Positions 20,982-34,300 of a stretch of DNA of 64,000 nt are shown here, one piece after another. A program made the translations under genes and the position numbers. The stretch comes from Diadema setosum (lineage: Eukaryota; Echinodermata; Echinoidea; Diadematoida; Diadematidae): NCBI GenBank assembly GCA_033980235.1, contig CM067065.1, positions 8,821,328-8,885,327 on the forward strand. Reading direction: 5' to 3'. Under the pieces are notes generated by a model that did not search any database, had not been told where the DNA came from, and saw only the letters and a program-made list of their open reading frames with translations. Position 1 is the first letter of the stretch, and each line of letters begins with the position of its first letter.

Positions 20982-22312
20982 TCCCTTTATTTTTCTGTCC
21001 TTATGTCTTTTCTTCATTCATTTTTGAGTAGGGCTTGCATGTTTCTCTTTCCTTTCTATTAGTCTTTTCTTTCTTTCCCAACTCTTCTTTATATATTTTT
21101 TTATTTGTGCTTTGTTACCTTCCACCTGCCTCTCCCTTCATCTGCATTTTCATTCTTTTCTCTTCAATATAACATTTCTTTAAATCTCACATCCATACAT
21201 TAAATGTTATTATTTTTTCTTACCTTTTCTTACCTTTTTCCAAGTCTATTAATATGTTCTTTCATTAATTTTCAATCCATCTCTCTTCCTTCCAATTTCA
21301 ATCTATCTCTATTTTTTCCTTCCTCCTTTCTTTCCTTTCCATGTTCTCTTCCGCAATTTAACGCTACTTTCTATCATAAAATCTGATTACATGGTAATTC
21401 TGATTTTTTTTTCAGTATCTATATCTTTGTTTTCATGTATTTTCTTGCTGCCTTTTCCCATCCTTTCTTGTTCATCCTGTTTCACCTGGCTGTCTACTCC
21501 TCTTAGCTCTCTTCTCTCTCTTTTTCATCCCCCTGTCTTTCTCTTTGATTTTTAGTCCACGGAAGGCCATAATTAATTATTTTGACATATAATCACATTT
21601 TTCACATATTCTCATTTCATTCCTCCAAACACACACAGACAGACAGGCACACACACACCCACACGCATACATCATAACACACGAACACAGAACAACACCA
21701 GACCTCAGTCAACCACTTTGTATTATCAAAATTATATACCAGTACCACAAAACTTTATACGAGCTCAGGGAAAGAAAAAAGAGAGTTGTAAATATGTGTC
21801 TTTAAAGATGCCATAGAGAAACTCGCTGTGATCGCTGTGGGATTGCTACATTCAGGTGGAACGGGCACTGTATTGCGCACTGCCATGAAAACATGACCTC
21901 TTGAAAAATTCACTATTTTGAGACTTTATAGTGATCACAAGCCCAGAGAGAGAGAGGAAAAAGATTTTCACTTATCGCTTTGAGCTAAAGATTGAATTTT
22001 ATTTCGTAATGAACCAGAATTTTGGCACCCACTGCAAGACTGCACTAGCGCCATTCTGTCTAATTACCGACATGTAATTATGATAGTCTTGGAGTATTGT
22101 AGTAGGATCCTGTATGTGTGTCCATGTGTTGAAACATCATTTAAAAATTTAAACTGAAAAATTAATTCATTTATTTATAGACCAATGTATATTTTCATGT
22201 GTATTTAATGTGATAATATTGCCAGCCCAAAATATATAAAACTTCCTTGGATTGAATTTAGTGAATTTCAGAATCCAAGCCAATCTAAGGTTTATTGATC
22301 TCACCCCTGCAG
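20982..22312. other. Intergenic, pyrimidine-rich then AT-rich, no gene
   Basis: 21000-21540 is a long T/C-rich strand-asymmetric stretch (TTTCTTTCCTTCC words) and 21620-21700 has CACACA words. An open frame of 60 residues across it reflects base composition. Confidence 0.5.
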
Positions 22313-22349
22313 TTAATCCTCAGTTTGCGGGTCAACTGATGCCCGGACC

Positions 22350-22391
22350 ATGCCGATCATACGAACGCTGAAGGAAAGTGGTCTCAGCTAT
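22350..22391 (+). CDS. Exon 1 coding part of the CABIN1 transcription unit (14 codons)
   Basis: A possible acceptor CCCCTGCAG ends at 22312. In the frame of this ATG a TAA lies at 22314-22316, so translation cannot begin further upstream in this exon. It encodes [14 protein letters not shown] and ends TAT|GTAAGTG, a near-perfect donor. An out-of-frame ATG at 22339 starts a ten-codon uORF. The protein is not recognised. Membership in CABIN1 rests on phase continuity. Confidence 0.55.
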
Positions 22392-25300
22392 GTAAGTGTA
22401 TTTGATAAGATCTCCGAGTGCAACATGGGGAACGTGTAGATATACACTGTAGGCTGTCTAATTTCTTGTGGGTAAACGCTGTGTTTGATTTTCTGTGTTT
22501 CTATTTCCAACTGCAAGAGATGCTTGTGTACAAATGCAGTTGAGAGTGTTTTTTTTTTTCTGAAGGAATAACTTGCTTTGTTTTGTAAGAACGGGATTGA
22601 TGTGCCTACAATGTATGGTGTAGATTGTTTTGTAAAAAAAAAAAAAAAAATTGGAGTGAAGTAATTTTTCTTTGGGGACTATCCAGATGATGTTTAGCAC
22701 ACAGAAATTGTAAGCTATGACATTTGTGATACAAATAAGGGCTTGTCACAACATGCACTGTACAATAGCAATAGAATTTAGAGTGGTAACAGAGCGTGGT
22801 CTCATGTACAAGTTTACAAATACTGTATTTTTTGTGGGACAGCTTTTATGGATTTAAATGTCAAGATTAGAGAAATCTCATCCAATGTTGTTAACCATTG
22901 TTTAATATCTTACATGGAAATGCAGCATGATGAGTATTATTACTTTTTTTTTTTGGGGGGGGGGTGGGGTCACATCTTAAATGCTGTCACTTTTTCTTTT
23001 GCTGTCATTGAGTGGAATAGGATTTCACGTCAGAAATTTTATATCAATGAATATATTAGAAATTATCATTGCTCAATTCAGATAACGTCACGATGGCATT
23101 GTGAAAGTAAACCTCTTGCTCTTACCAAAGAGTGTGTACCAGCTGATATTCAGCAAATTTGTCTTCACCGTTGCAGGAGGCGGCCAAGCGGAAACTCCTT
23201 ATGGCTACAGCACACTTACAGGAGGGGGAGGGTCTGCCACCACATCAGCTTAAATGTGAGTGCATTGTGTTACGACGACTTGACACCTATTTTAATAGAT
23301 GTTCAATATTTGCTTTATAAATTTTGTGTTTCCCTTTCTTTCTTCAGGTATTCACAGTGCCTGCAGTATATTACTGCAGGTTTGTCACTGAGCGCTCGAG
23401 TCAAGCACTCCCTCCCATGCAGAATTATTCCTCATTATTGAGCTGTTAAAGGGGATGGCTAGTAAGTGATCAGTGGGAATGAGTGGGAATGCTGGGGATG
23501 ATTGTTCCAATCCTTGTTGGATTCATTTAAGAGTATATTATCTATTGTTGTGTGAAAATTATTTGTTTCAGAATGATCTCATACACAAGTAACGTGCAGT
23601 TTATTGTTTCCAGGTTAGCATGCCTGTACAGTGACGGGGCATTAAACTGCACATTACTTGAATATGAGACCGTTCTGAAGCAAATAATTTTCACACAACA
23701 ATAGATATATAATGTAAAATGAATCCCACAAGAATGGGAACAATCATCCCCCAGCTTTCCCACTGATTCCCACTGATCAGTTACTAGCCATCCCCTTTAA
23801 AGAAATCCCAGCATTGCTCTCTTTCTTTACTTAAGAAATTACCTCGCCAAAGGTTATGAGACTTTGGATTAAGGTATCTTGTACGTATACATGTATCTTC
23901 ACAATTTATGCATGAATAAGTAACTCGTGTACCAAGTAGTGAAAAGCAAGCAAGATTTGCGCCATGGAAAATCATTTACTAATATACTTGGGTGACCCGC
24001 ACCTCGTCATAGTTAATGTTTGCGCATATTTGAATCACATTTCGCCACTGAAATTCTTTGAAATCCAACTCACATACAGGAAAAATGCTAAAAATTCCAA
24101 AGGAACCACAATTTCACTGATCGATATCGAAAATTTGCTGCTATCGTCGTCAAACGCGAACGATGCGAAAAAGTTGCGCGCTAAGGAAGGGGCCCGCAAC
24201 TCGTCACCTGCGCTCCCATAGACAAAGCACGTAAGAGACGTGTGCGGGTGACCGTGATGCTCCCATAGACATACACGTAAAAGATGCGTGCGGGGACATT
24301 GGTGATACTTACAACAAATATTCCGATTAAATTTCAGATTTTCGCGAAAAATTGTTCGGTTTTCACCACAATTTGCTTGGTTGTGGTAGCCCTGCCAAGT
24401 TTCAAGCTTACTGAACACAGTCCCGGGCATAAATTTTTGTTTAGTGCGCTTAAAACAATTTTAAGCGGGGTGACGGTATTCGGGCCCCTGACGAGGTGCG
24501 GGCACCTCGCTATACATGGATATGACGTAAGATTTATACCCATGGTCAAACCTGTCTATAGCGGGCATCCATGGGAGCCAAAAAAAGTGACCGCTGTTGA
24601 CATGTGACCACTATAGAGGGGTTCTTTAACATGCTTTTTCTCTCGGACGGAATTGTTTTTAGTGGCCTTATAGGGCAAATGACCACTGTAGACAGGTGGT
24701 CGCTACTTGCCAGGTTTGACTGTACTATGACAGACTATATGTTTTGACTGAGATTATCCAATTGTACTGTCAATTGTTGTCACAATGAGACTCAGTGCCG
24801 TGACATGTATTTGTGGGTATGTATGTTTGATGTAGCAACTGAAGACTATGCTGTTCCCAAGCGACGACGACCAGTCATAGAATCATCCTCCTCCTCTTCA
24901 TCGTCTTCCAATGACGATAATGGCGATGATGATGGCGATGAAGATGATGATGATGACGATGATGATGATGACGATGCTGAGGATGATGGCGACAATGACG
25001 ACGACGACGCAGCTGCTAGGGAGAGAATGGCAAAAATTCACAAAAGCCGGGAGAAGAAACTGCTGAAGAATTTCGAAAAGGTTTGAAGCATTCTCTTGTG
25101 GGGAAACACACTGGACAGCAAAAGAAAGTAACCACTTCTGTCAAAGGCCGCACACAAAAATTCACCCCCTAGAAATATACAATTTTTGTACACAGGTGTG
25201 CTACAATGCCCCTTACTTATCACATGCACATAAGCAAGTGAATGTCTTCATAACAAAGAAGAACTTGACATGCACAGCCTCTTGGTCATTGAATAAAAAA

Positions 25301-28300
25301 TCCCACGCAACAGCACTTTCCACCATGCAAAAATGGCCACTGAATGGATAACATTTTAAACAACCAATATGTCAAAGTGAATGCCTGTTTTGTCAAAATG
25401 ATGTTAATGAGTGTATTCTGTATTTAGGGATGCTATCCTTCCTGATTATGCTACTTCTCAGAATAAAATCAGTTAGCTCTTTAGACTGGACATTACTTTA
25501 CTCTGGTCTAAGCAAGCTTCCATCAGGAAAATTATGCCACGTCTTGCTAGGCTTGTAAGGCTCATTCTGTTACATTTTGCGACTTTTGATTCAGTGACCA
25601 AGATGCTGTGCATGTCATTTTTTTTTTTCTTTGTAATAAAGAAAATCACTTGCTATTGGGTATGTGATTGCTAATGGATATTGCAGCATACCTGCGTACA
25701 AAAATTGTTTATTTCTAAGTGGTGAATTTTTGTGTGCAGCCTTTGACAGAAGTGGGTACTTTCTTTTGCTGTCCAGTGTATATGTCCTCATCTTGTTACA
25801 TTATCCTACCTCTTGTGCTCCTCCTCCTCATTCTCCTCCACTTTCTCCCATGCTTCTTACTCTTACTGTCATGAACATGTGACCCACTACAACAAAAGGA
25901 TCCTAAAGTCGCTGACGGCTGAGCCGAGAAAATCGAGTTTGAAGTCACATCATCATAATTGGTCAAGACAATCAGATTTCTGTTTTGGGCATAATTTTGT
26001 AGTCTATTGTTTTGTCTATCATCTACCAACATTTTGAAGCTAAATGATCAAAGGAAAGGAAAGAAATCAGCATTTTTCTGGGCCATGATTTTCTGACTTT
26101 TAAAGTAATAGAAAGGTGTCTGAAGATTTGGATTTAGCGCCGCAGCTAGACTCCGCCCCTAGCAACGAGGGAGTGATCTTATTGGCCAGTGCGTGGCATC
26201 CTGATTACTGATTGGTCGTGCATAGACTGCTGGCTCCATTTAAAGCTTGAATGAACATCGCAGAGGTCGCTAGGAGCATACCTTCTATTGTCAAACGGTG
26301 AAAAGTGTCACCCCTTGATCATGACAGCATCGGAAGGAAAACTTTGAAGGCATTTTTCTCGAAGCTCTGATTTCCACAGCCACTTGACATGCGCTCATAA
26401 AATCATTGTTGTGCTATATATGAAATTAAAGTAGAAGAGTAAGGGAATGAATATGTCATTTTCAGAAAATTGTCCTCCCCCGACTTTCGGATCCTTCTGT
26501 TTTAGCGGGTCACATATATGCATATATATATGCAAATTATTGTACCCATGAATTCCTGTGCAAATCCAAGTGGACGAAGAATTATTGCAGAGGAGATAAA
26601 TCCCATGGTGCTTGAGAAATTAATTTGAATTTTCGGCTCCTCCTATTATAGGTGGTGATGCAGGATTTTTCATGCTCTGATGCCACACAAACCATGCATG
26701 TGCTGTTCACTACCACCATCTCCTCTGGACTCGAGCTTATAACATTTACAGTACCATGGCATTGACGGTTCTGGGACTATTACCCCCTGGACAATTACCC
26801 CAGACCCTTACCGTGATCCTAATCCTAATCCTGAATTTAGTCCAAACCCTAACCAAAATATATCCCTAAACCTATTTCTAACCCTAATCCCCACACTAAT
26901 ACTGTGTCTTTATTGTATTTATAAGATGTCTAGCACAATTGGCAAAGTGATTACTGTAAAAAAACTGTTATTTTCATGTACAGATATTTTATGAATGAGG
27001 AAGTCACAGACATTTTTGCGAGATGATGTTCTCGCGATTTGACACTGAGGCCATCGCAAATGCACTCACGCCCATCCGTTCGCAATATTTTCGCATGTTG
27101 TTAGATTTACAGCCCAACAGTGATTCACAAAAGTTGTGAAAACTAATCCCACACGAAAATAACAGTTTTTATGCCTCCGCCACGAAGTGGTGCCGGAGGC
27201 ATTATGTTTTCGGGTTGTCCGTCCGTCCGTCCTTCCGTTCGTCCGTCTGTCCTTCCGTTCGTCCTTCCGTCTGTCCGTAATGAATTTTGTGGACAGCGTA
27301 ACTAAAAAACCTTTTGAGGTATCCTAATGAAACTTGGCATGTATGTGTATTAGGTGGTGAAGTTGTGCCTATCAACTTTTGAGTGCACATGCTCAAGGTC
27401 AAAGGTCAAAAGGTCAAGGTCAAATGCTTAAAATTTCACTATTTCCCCCATATCTATGCAATGCCAGAAGATATTTTCTTTAAACTTAGTGTATACATGT
27501 ATTACCCAATTAAGAATTTCTGGTGAAAGTTTGAGTCATGCGGTCAAAGGTTAAAGGTCAAAAGGTCAAGTAGAAATGTTGAAATTTCATTTTTTTTCTC
27601 CGTATCTTGGAAATTGTTCAAGTTATCTTCATGGAACATAGTATATAAGCATGTACTGACAGACAGTGGTTATCTAGGGAATTTGGGGTTCATAGGGTCA
27701 AAGGTCAGGGGTCAAAGGTCAAGGGCAATACTTCAAAATTTTACTATTTCCGTTATGTATGCAATGCCAGCAGGATCATTATTTTAAAACTTGGTGTATG
27801 CATGTATAACCCAATAGAGATTCTCTGGGATTTTTTTTTTTTTGCCAAGAAGGTCAAAGGTCAGAAGGTCAAAGATCAAGTGAAAGTGCTGAACTTACTT
27901 CTTTCTCCATATCTTGGAAGTGGCTCAAGTTATCTTGAAACTTAGTATGTATTTATGTATGTTCTGCCTGACAGTGATTCTCTTATAAATCTTAGGGTCA
28001 AAGGCCAGATGAAAATGATAACAATTTACTGTTCAATACAGAAATTGCACTTTTTCTCCATACCTTGAAAATTACTCAATGCATAAACTTATGAAAGGGT
28101 CAAAGTCAAGTTAAAGTTCTTAAATACCCAAATACATGCTCTCCTATTCATCCAATTAAACGTAGGTCAAGGAAGGTGAACATTCAACACATTTGTGACA
28201 AACATGTCATTTCAATATTTTGCCAATTTAGTGAAAATGTAATCCCACATTGTCCACATGTACTATAGACCTATTAGAAGAATCATCATGCATTATGGCG

Positions 28301-31300
28301 GAGGCATACCAGTCGCCATAGCGACATTTCTAGTTATAGTTTGTATGCTTGAATATCAATGTGCTTCTCAGACATGTCTGCTCTTCACAGAGCTACTCAT
28401 TAAACAAAATGCAAAGCAATATCAAATGATGAGCAATGTATGCCATTTGCTCTCCTTCTTTCTACCTCACTACCTGGTGTATTAAGTGAAAATCATAGTT
28501 GACACAAAGCATTTTGTTGACTGTTTATCTTCTCTCCCAAGAACATCATGAGGAAGCGGAAAGTCGTGTACGTCAGTCGGCCGTCGTCCTACCAACGAAC
28601 TGAAATGCACACGGAGAAGTCGGCCAAACCCAAGACAAAGAAGCCCTCATCTTCCATGGTAACTATCCCTAATGACTTGGGCCCTTAACAAGAAAATCCC
28701 CACAGCAAAACAAAACAAGAACAAAAATCAAAGCCACAGAAAGCAAAACACAGCACAAAAACAAGCCCAAAAGTGGGGTTCAGGAGTTATATGGACGTCT
28801 TGTTTTGCTTTTTCAGGAGTTATATGGACGTTTTGTTTTGCTTTTTTTCTGTGTTTTAGCTGTATGCTTGTTTGCTGTTTGTACAAGACAAGATTGATGC
28901 TCTGTCTCTCTATGAGTAGAATTCATTGTCTGCCTTAAAAGACTCCCTAAAACTGTTTTGTTTGTTTGTTTAACGATTGTCATGCTCTTTTTTTTTTCAT
29001 GGGGGGGGGGGAGGGTCTTGGATGTGTGTAGACCAGATGAATTGCAGGGCAACACTAAAAACTCTTTCTGACTCTGATGTGTTCAGAGTTACCAGGTAAT
29101 GTTTCACACCAGACTTGGAAACCTAGATTAAACAGATTCATAGATTTGGCAGATTCATAGATATGACAGATTCACAGGTTTGACAGATTTGAGATGATAT
29201 TTTGCCGTGATCTTGTGGTATTTTCCTCCGTTTGTTCTGGTCTTTTGTTCTCATTGTCGCTATGATCATCAAGAATGGTTTAAGCAAAGTATTTTATAAC
29301 GACGAGAGTTGACACCAATTTGTATTTGTTTCAGGCCGTGATTGCTGCGTTAAACGAGAGCAGTGAAGAGGCCGATAGCGATGAAGAGTCTGAGATGGAA
29401 CTCACCAAAGAGGCGCAGGTCTGTTATTTTTTAATCTCCTTCAAGCCGTTGAATCCCAGAAGCTACAATCAAATGGTTTGGTGCTGTATCTTGTCATAAT
29501 ATTTCTTACTGTGTATAGTTGGTATTTCATTATGGAAGAGCAAATACTGTTCTGCTTAATACTTGAGGTTTTTGTTGTTCATACATTATTATTTTTTCAT
29601 TTGTTTTTCATAATTTCAAAAGCCCTGTTATTTACAATGTACTTCATGATTGATTTTTATGAATTGGCCGCACATTTTAGAAGATTAAGTTCCTCTTTCT
29701 TTCTCAAATTGCCAATTCCTTGTATTTTTTTTTTTCTAAATGTGTGTTTCCATTCAATTTAGAGAGTTACATGACTGTATAATGTGGTAACATCATTATT
29801 TCATCTCAGTTATGCATTTGTGGTTGCAAGCAATATTGTCGTCTTGTGGAAACATGCGAATCCTCTGAAGTTCCTTATAGGTTGACTCCTTGACCCATTG
29901 AGGACGGACTGATTTTGCTACAACACGCATTTCCCATAGACACTTGCCCGAGTATACTCGGGACTCGTCCTCAATGGGTTTATAATGTTCAGAGTTTTCC
30001 ACAAGCGTAGGCTTACAACAGAGATGTGCCAAAATAAGTCTCTAAGTAAGACGTTCAGCCTATTGTATGTTTGTGGATGAAATAAGTGTGCAAACTGTTT
30101 TACAGAGACTCCAACTCTCCCGTTTTCGACGGGAGATCTCCCGCCGAAAACCCATTTTTGCAAAATCTCTCCCGTTCTCCCGTTTGAGATCTAATTTCTC
30201 CCGCCCTGGCTCTTTGTCTCCCATTGGAAGGGATTTCATACTTATTTCTATCGTATGTTGAAAAAATAAGCCTTAGATAGCACAAGAGAGCATCTAGAAC
30301 CCTAGGAACTTTGCGCTTCGCACACATCAAGTTGGAGTCTCCCGTTTGCTAGGGGTTTCAGGCGGGAGAATCTCCAGATCAGAAGGTGCTTTGGGTTGGA
30401 GTCTCTGTGTTTTATGATTGGCAGGCAGCAGAAATCATTTATTTTCATCAGAAGAACGATGCTTCTCTTCATCCTTCCCTTTACACCCACATTCTTACAC
30501 ATACTTGCCAACTAGTAAGATTTTATCAGATTCAGTAAGATTTTTTACGTTGAAAATAGCAAATTCAAATTTTCTGTCAGAGAAATCAGATTTTTGAAAA
30601 TTATTTAGATATACCTTTCATGTGTATTTTCTGAAGATTTGACCGAAAGTAAGATTTTTAACTTCATTTTGCATATAAAATAAGATTTTTGCAATCCACG
30701 AGCAAGATATTTCATCTTGATATGTTGGCAGGTATGTCTTACACTGTAAAACACAATATTTTGCGGCATGACATTTTCGCGAATTGGAGCAGACAGCCTT
30801 TTTTTTTGCGGCATGAAATCTTCGCGAGTTGCCTATAGCATTCGATGCATATAGTGTAGAAAGGAACTTTTGCATGCATTTTGATTTTGCGAATCTTGGC
30901 TCTCGCGAAATTCACAAAATTAAAATGCACGCGAACATTCCTCATTTTACAGTAATCTGTGTCGCTCCATCCATGTTCTCTCTCTCTCTCTCCCTCATTG
31001 TCGTCTTGTGTGTATGTGTGAAACGGTAGGAAGAGGAGGCATTTTCGCTGTACAAGAGGGCGCTAGAGTACCAGAGGAGCGGCCAGGTGGACAAGGCAGG
31101 GGAGACGTACCGCGATCTGCTGCAGACGCGATTTCTTGCCAAGGTATGATGCGTGGTCATCTCGCAGTCTCAAAATTTGTGTGTGTGTGTGTGTATGTCA
31201 TTTACTTCACCATTCACATTAAAGACATCAAATATTTGTGCATCTACAGTGTATGTTATATGATAATCTGGTCAAATAAACAATTCTCGGTATCACCAAT

Positions 31301-34300
31301 ACCTAGGTGCCGTGCGCAGAGCAGCGTTTTAATTATGGGATAGCTCGGGGGACAATCTTTCCCCCGGTTTTGGCTGCATATATGCTCTCGGGTCATGTTC
31401 TGTCTTTTTCCAGGGGCATTTTTTGTTGAAGATTTCTTCGCTTTCCATCATGTGACCAGCACATTGAAGCCTTGCAGTAGTGAACCATAACTCTAGTGAC
31501 AACAAATCAGTAAAATTTAGAAACTTTCAAAACAATTATTTTAAAGCTGAATTTATAGCCAAGAAAAAAGGAGTAACATCGGAAAAGCAGACAAATAACT
31601 CCACTGAATTGCATGGGAACTGCGATGCTCTTTTAGACAACCAGAAGTGACAATGGCACCAAGGAATCCCACAATGCATCTGTGACAGGGCTCTTCAATG
31701 TTTGCAGAAGTTTTCTGCGCAGATACTGAGAATTGCCAAGACTCTCTGTATTTGAATGCTTGTTTGATTGCTGTTCTTATTTTGCTTTTGTTTGACCAAA
31801 GGTCAAGGCGCCAGAGGGGGACCGGCGCGGGGTGACCAGCACCGCCATTACGCTCAAATACTCCACCTACAAGAACGTCGGCAACCTGGCATCGGACAGG
31901 GGCGACCTGAACACAGCCATGGAGAACTATCTGGAGGTAAGCCATGGTATAACCAAGGCTTGATATTAGCAGTGGCCTGGGACCACTAAAAATTGATGTC
32001 GGGCCACCAAATTTTCAAGGAGGTTTTCTTGTGGTGGACCAACCAGGCAACTTTGTTGTAAATTTGAAATGGATTATTATAGTTCTTTTTGTCCCCGCCG
32101 AACGAGTTCGAGCAGGGGACTATGAAACGGGCTCCGTACGTGTGTGTGTCCGTCCGTGTGTCCGTGTGTCCGTCCGTGTGTCCCTCCGTGTGTGCGTCCC
32201 GTGTGTGATCAAAATGTTCAAAATGCTACTTTTTCGCCATTTCTAACCCGATTTTGATTCTGTTTGCTTTATATGATAGCACTACATGGGAGCTTTGAAA
32301 CTTCTATACAGAATTTCAATTGTGACCTTTGACCTTGACCTTTGACCTATATTGTACATTTTGCTTCAAAATGCTACTCCTTCGCCATTTCTAACCCGAT
32401 TTTGATTCCGTTTGCTTTATATGATGGCACTAGGTGAGGGCTTCAAAACTTTTACACAGAATTTTGACCTTTGACTTCTTTGACCTTTGACCTTGATTTT
32501 TGACCTATATTGTACATTTTGCTACAAAATGCTACTCCTTCGCTATTTGTAACCCGATTTCAATTCCGTTTGCTTTAAGTGATGGCACAAGGTGAGGGCT
32601 TCAAAACTTCTACACAGAATTTTGACCTTTGACTTCTTTGACCTTTGACCTTGATTTTTTACCTATACAGGGTGGCCCAAAAAGAACGGAACGCCTAAGA
32701 TTTTTAATTTTGGCAATATTGTTCCTAATATGTCATCATTTTGTATACTATTGGAAAGGTCATTCTTTTTCCAAAAGAATGACACCAAGTTCTTTAATCT
32801 TGGTTAATGCATTATGGTTTTAGGACCATTTTTGTCAACCCTTGCAATTTTCAAAATGTGCTCATTTTGCACTCTCAGAGATACCGAAATCAGCGAGAAT
32901 TCGGCTTGCCATAGAACCAGTAATGTTCACAATGTGTGGAATGTGACTGTCATTGTCCGTTACCATTGTGAATGAGACGACCTGACGACAATAACACTGT
33001 CCGCCCCACATTCTGCACATTGTGAACGCTACTGGTTCTACGGTAAGCCGAATTCTCACTGGTTTCTGTACCTCTGAGAGTGCAAAATGATTACATTTTG
33101 AAAATTGCAAGGGTTTACAAAAATGGGCCTAAAATCGTAACGCATTAACTGAAATTAAAAAGTTTGGTGTCATTCTATTGAAAAAAGAATGACCTTTCTA
33201 ATAGTATGGAATATGATGACATATTTGCAACAGTATTGCTGAAATTAAAGATCTTAGGCGTTCCGTTCTTTTTGGGCCACCCTGTATTGTACATTGCCTA
33301 CAAAATGCTACTAACCCGTTCTATTCAAGAAATAGACTTTCTACATTAGTCTAAAAAATTAGACTGATTTTGCTAAAAACAGGTGCTCAAAAAATGGGAA
33401 AAACAGTCTACAAATGATCAAATTTTAAATGTTAATCTGAAATTGTGGTGCAAGGTTTGGCATAAACAAAATGAAATTAACAAACCTGTCCTTCATTCTT
33501 TTCAGAATTGCATCAGTCATAGCTGAATATGTCAATGTTGGTCTTCCGCCAAACCTGCTGAGCTGGCAAGGTTCGGCTTTTGACGAACCTGCCGAGCTGC
33601 CCAGGTTCGGCTTTTGACGAACCTGTCAAGCTGGCAAGGTTTGGCTTTTGACGAACCTGCCGAGCTGCCCAGGTTCAGCTTTTGACGAACCTGTCAAGCT
33701 GGCAAGGTTTGGCTTTTGACGAACCTGCCGAGCTGCCCAGGTTCGGCTTTTGACGAACCTGCCGAGCTGCCCAGGTTCGGCTTTTGACGAACCTGCCGAG
33801 CTGGCAAGGTTTGGCTTTTGACGAACCTGCCGGGCTGCCCAGGTTTGGCTTTTGACAAACCTGCCCAGGTTCGGCTTTTGACGAACCTGCGGGGCTGCCA
33901 AGGTTCGGCTTTTGACGAACCTGCCGGGCTGCCAAAATTCGGCTTTTGACGAACCTGCCAGGCTGCTCATGTTCGGCTTTTGAAGAATTTGCCCAGCTGC
34001 CCAGGTTCCCAGGTGCCCAGGTTGCCCAGCTGCCCAGGCTTTTGACAAACCTGAGCTACTGCTGAGGTACGGCTCTTGACGAACCTGGCGAGCTGCCAAG
34101 GTTCGGCTCTTGACGAACCTACCGAGCTGCCAAGGTTCGGCTCTTGACGAAAGTGCCCAAGCTGCCCAGGTTCGGCTTTTGACGAACCTGCCCAGCTGCC
34201 CAGGTTCGGCTTTTGACGAACCTGCCGGGCTGCCAAGGTTCGGCTTTTGACGAACCTGCCAGGCTGCCAAGGTTCGGCTTTTGACGAACCTGCCGAGCTG

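Larger units (their letters stand above)
16480..22312. promoter_or_regulatory. Divergent intergenic region between SAP30BP and CABIN1
   Basis: About 5.8 kb between the two start codons. 16900-18900 has CpG-rich patches (for example 17110-17240, 17600-17690, 18420-18860) unlike the AT-rich surroundings, suggesting unmethylated promoter DNA. Both genes have an acceptor just before their first coding exon, so untranslated first exons must lie here. One good minus-strand donor (GCAG|GTAAGA at 18965/18964) is a candidate for SAP30BP. No TATA box or other core element can be assigned with confidence. Confidence 0.5.
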
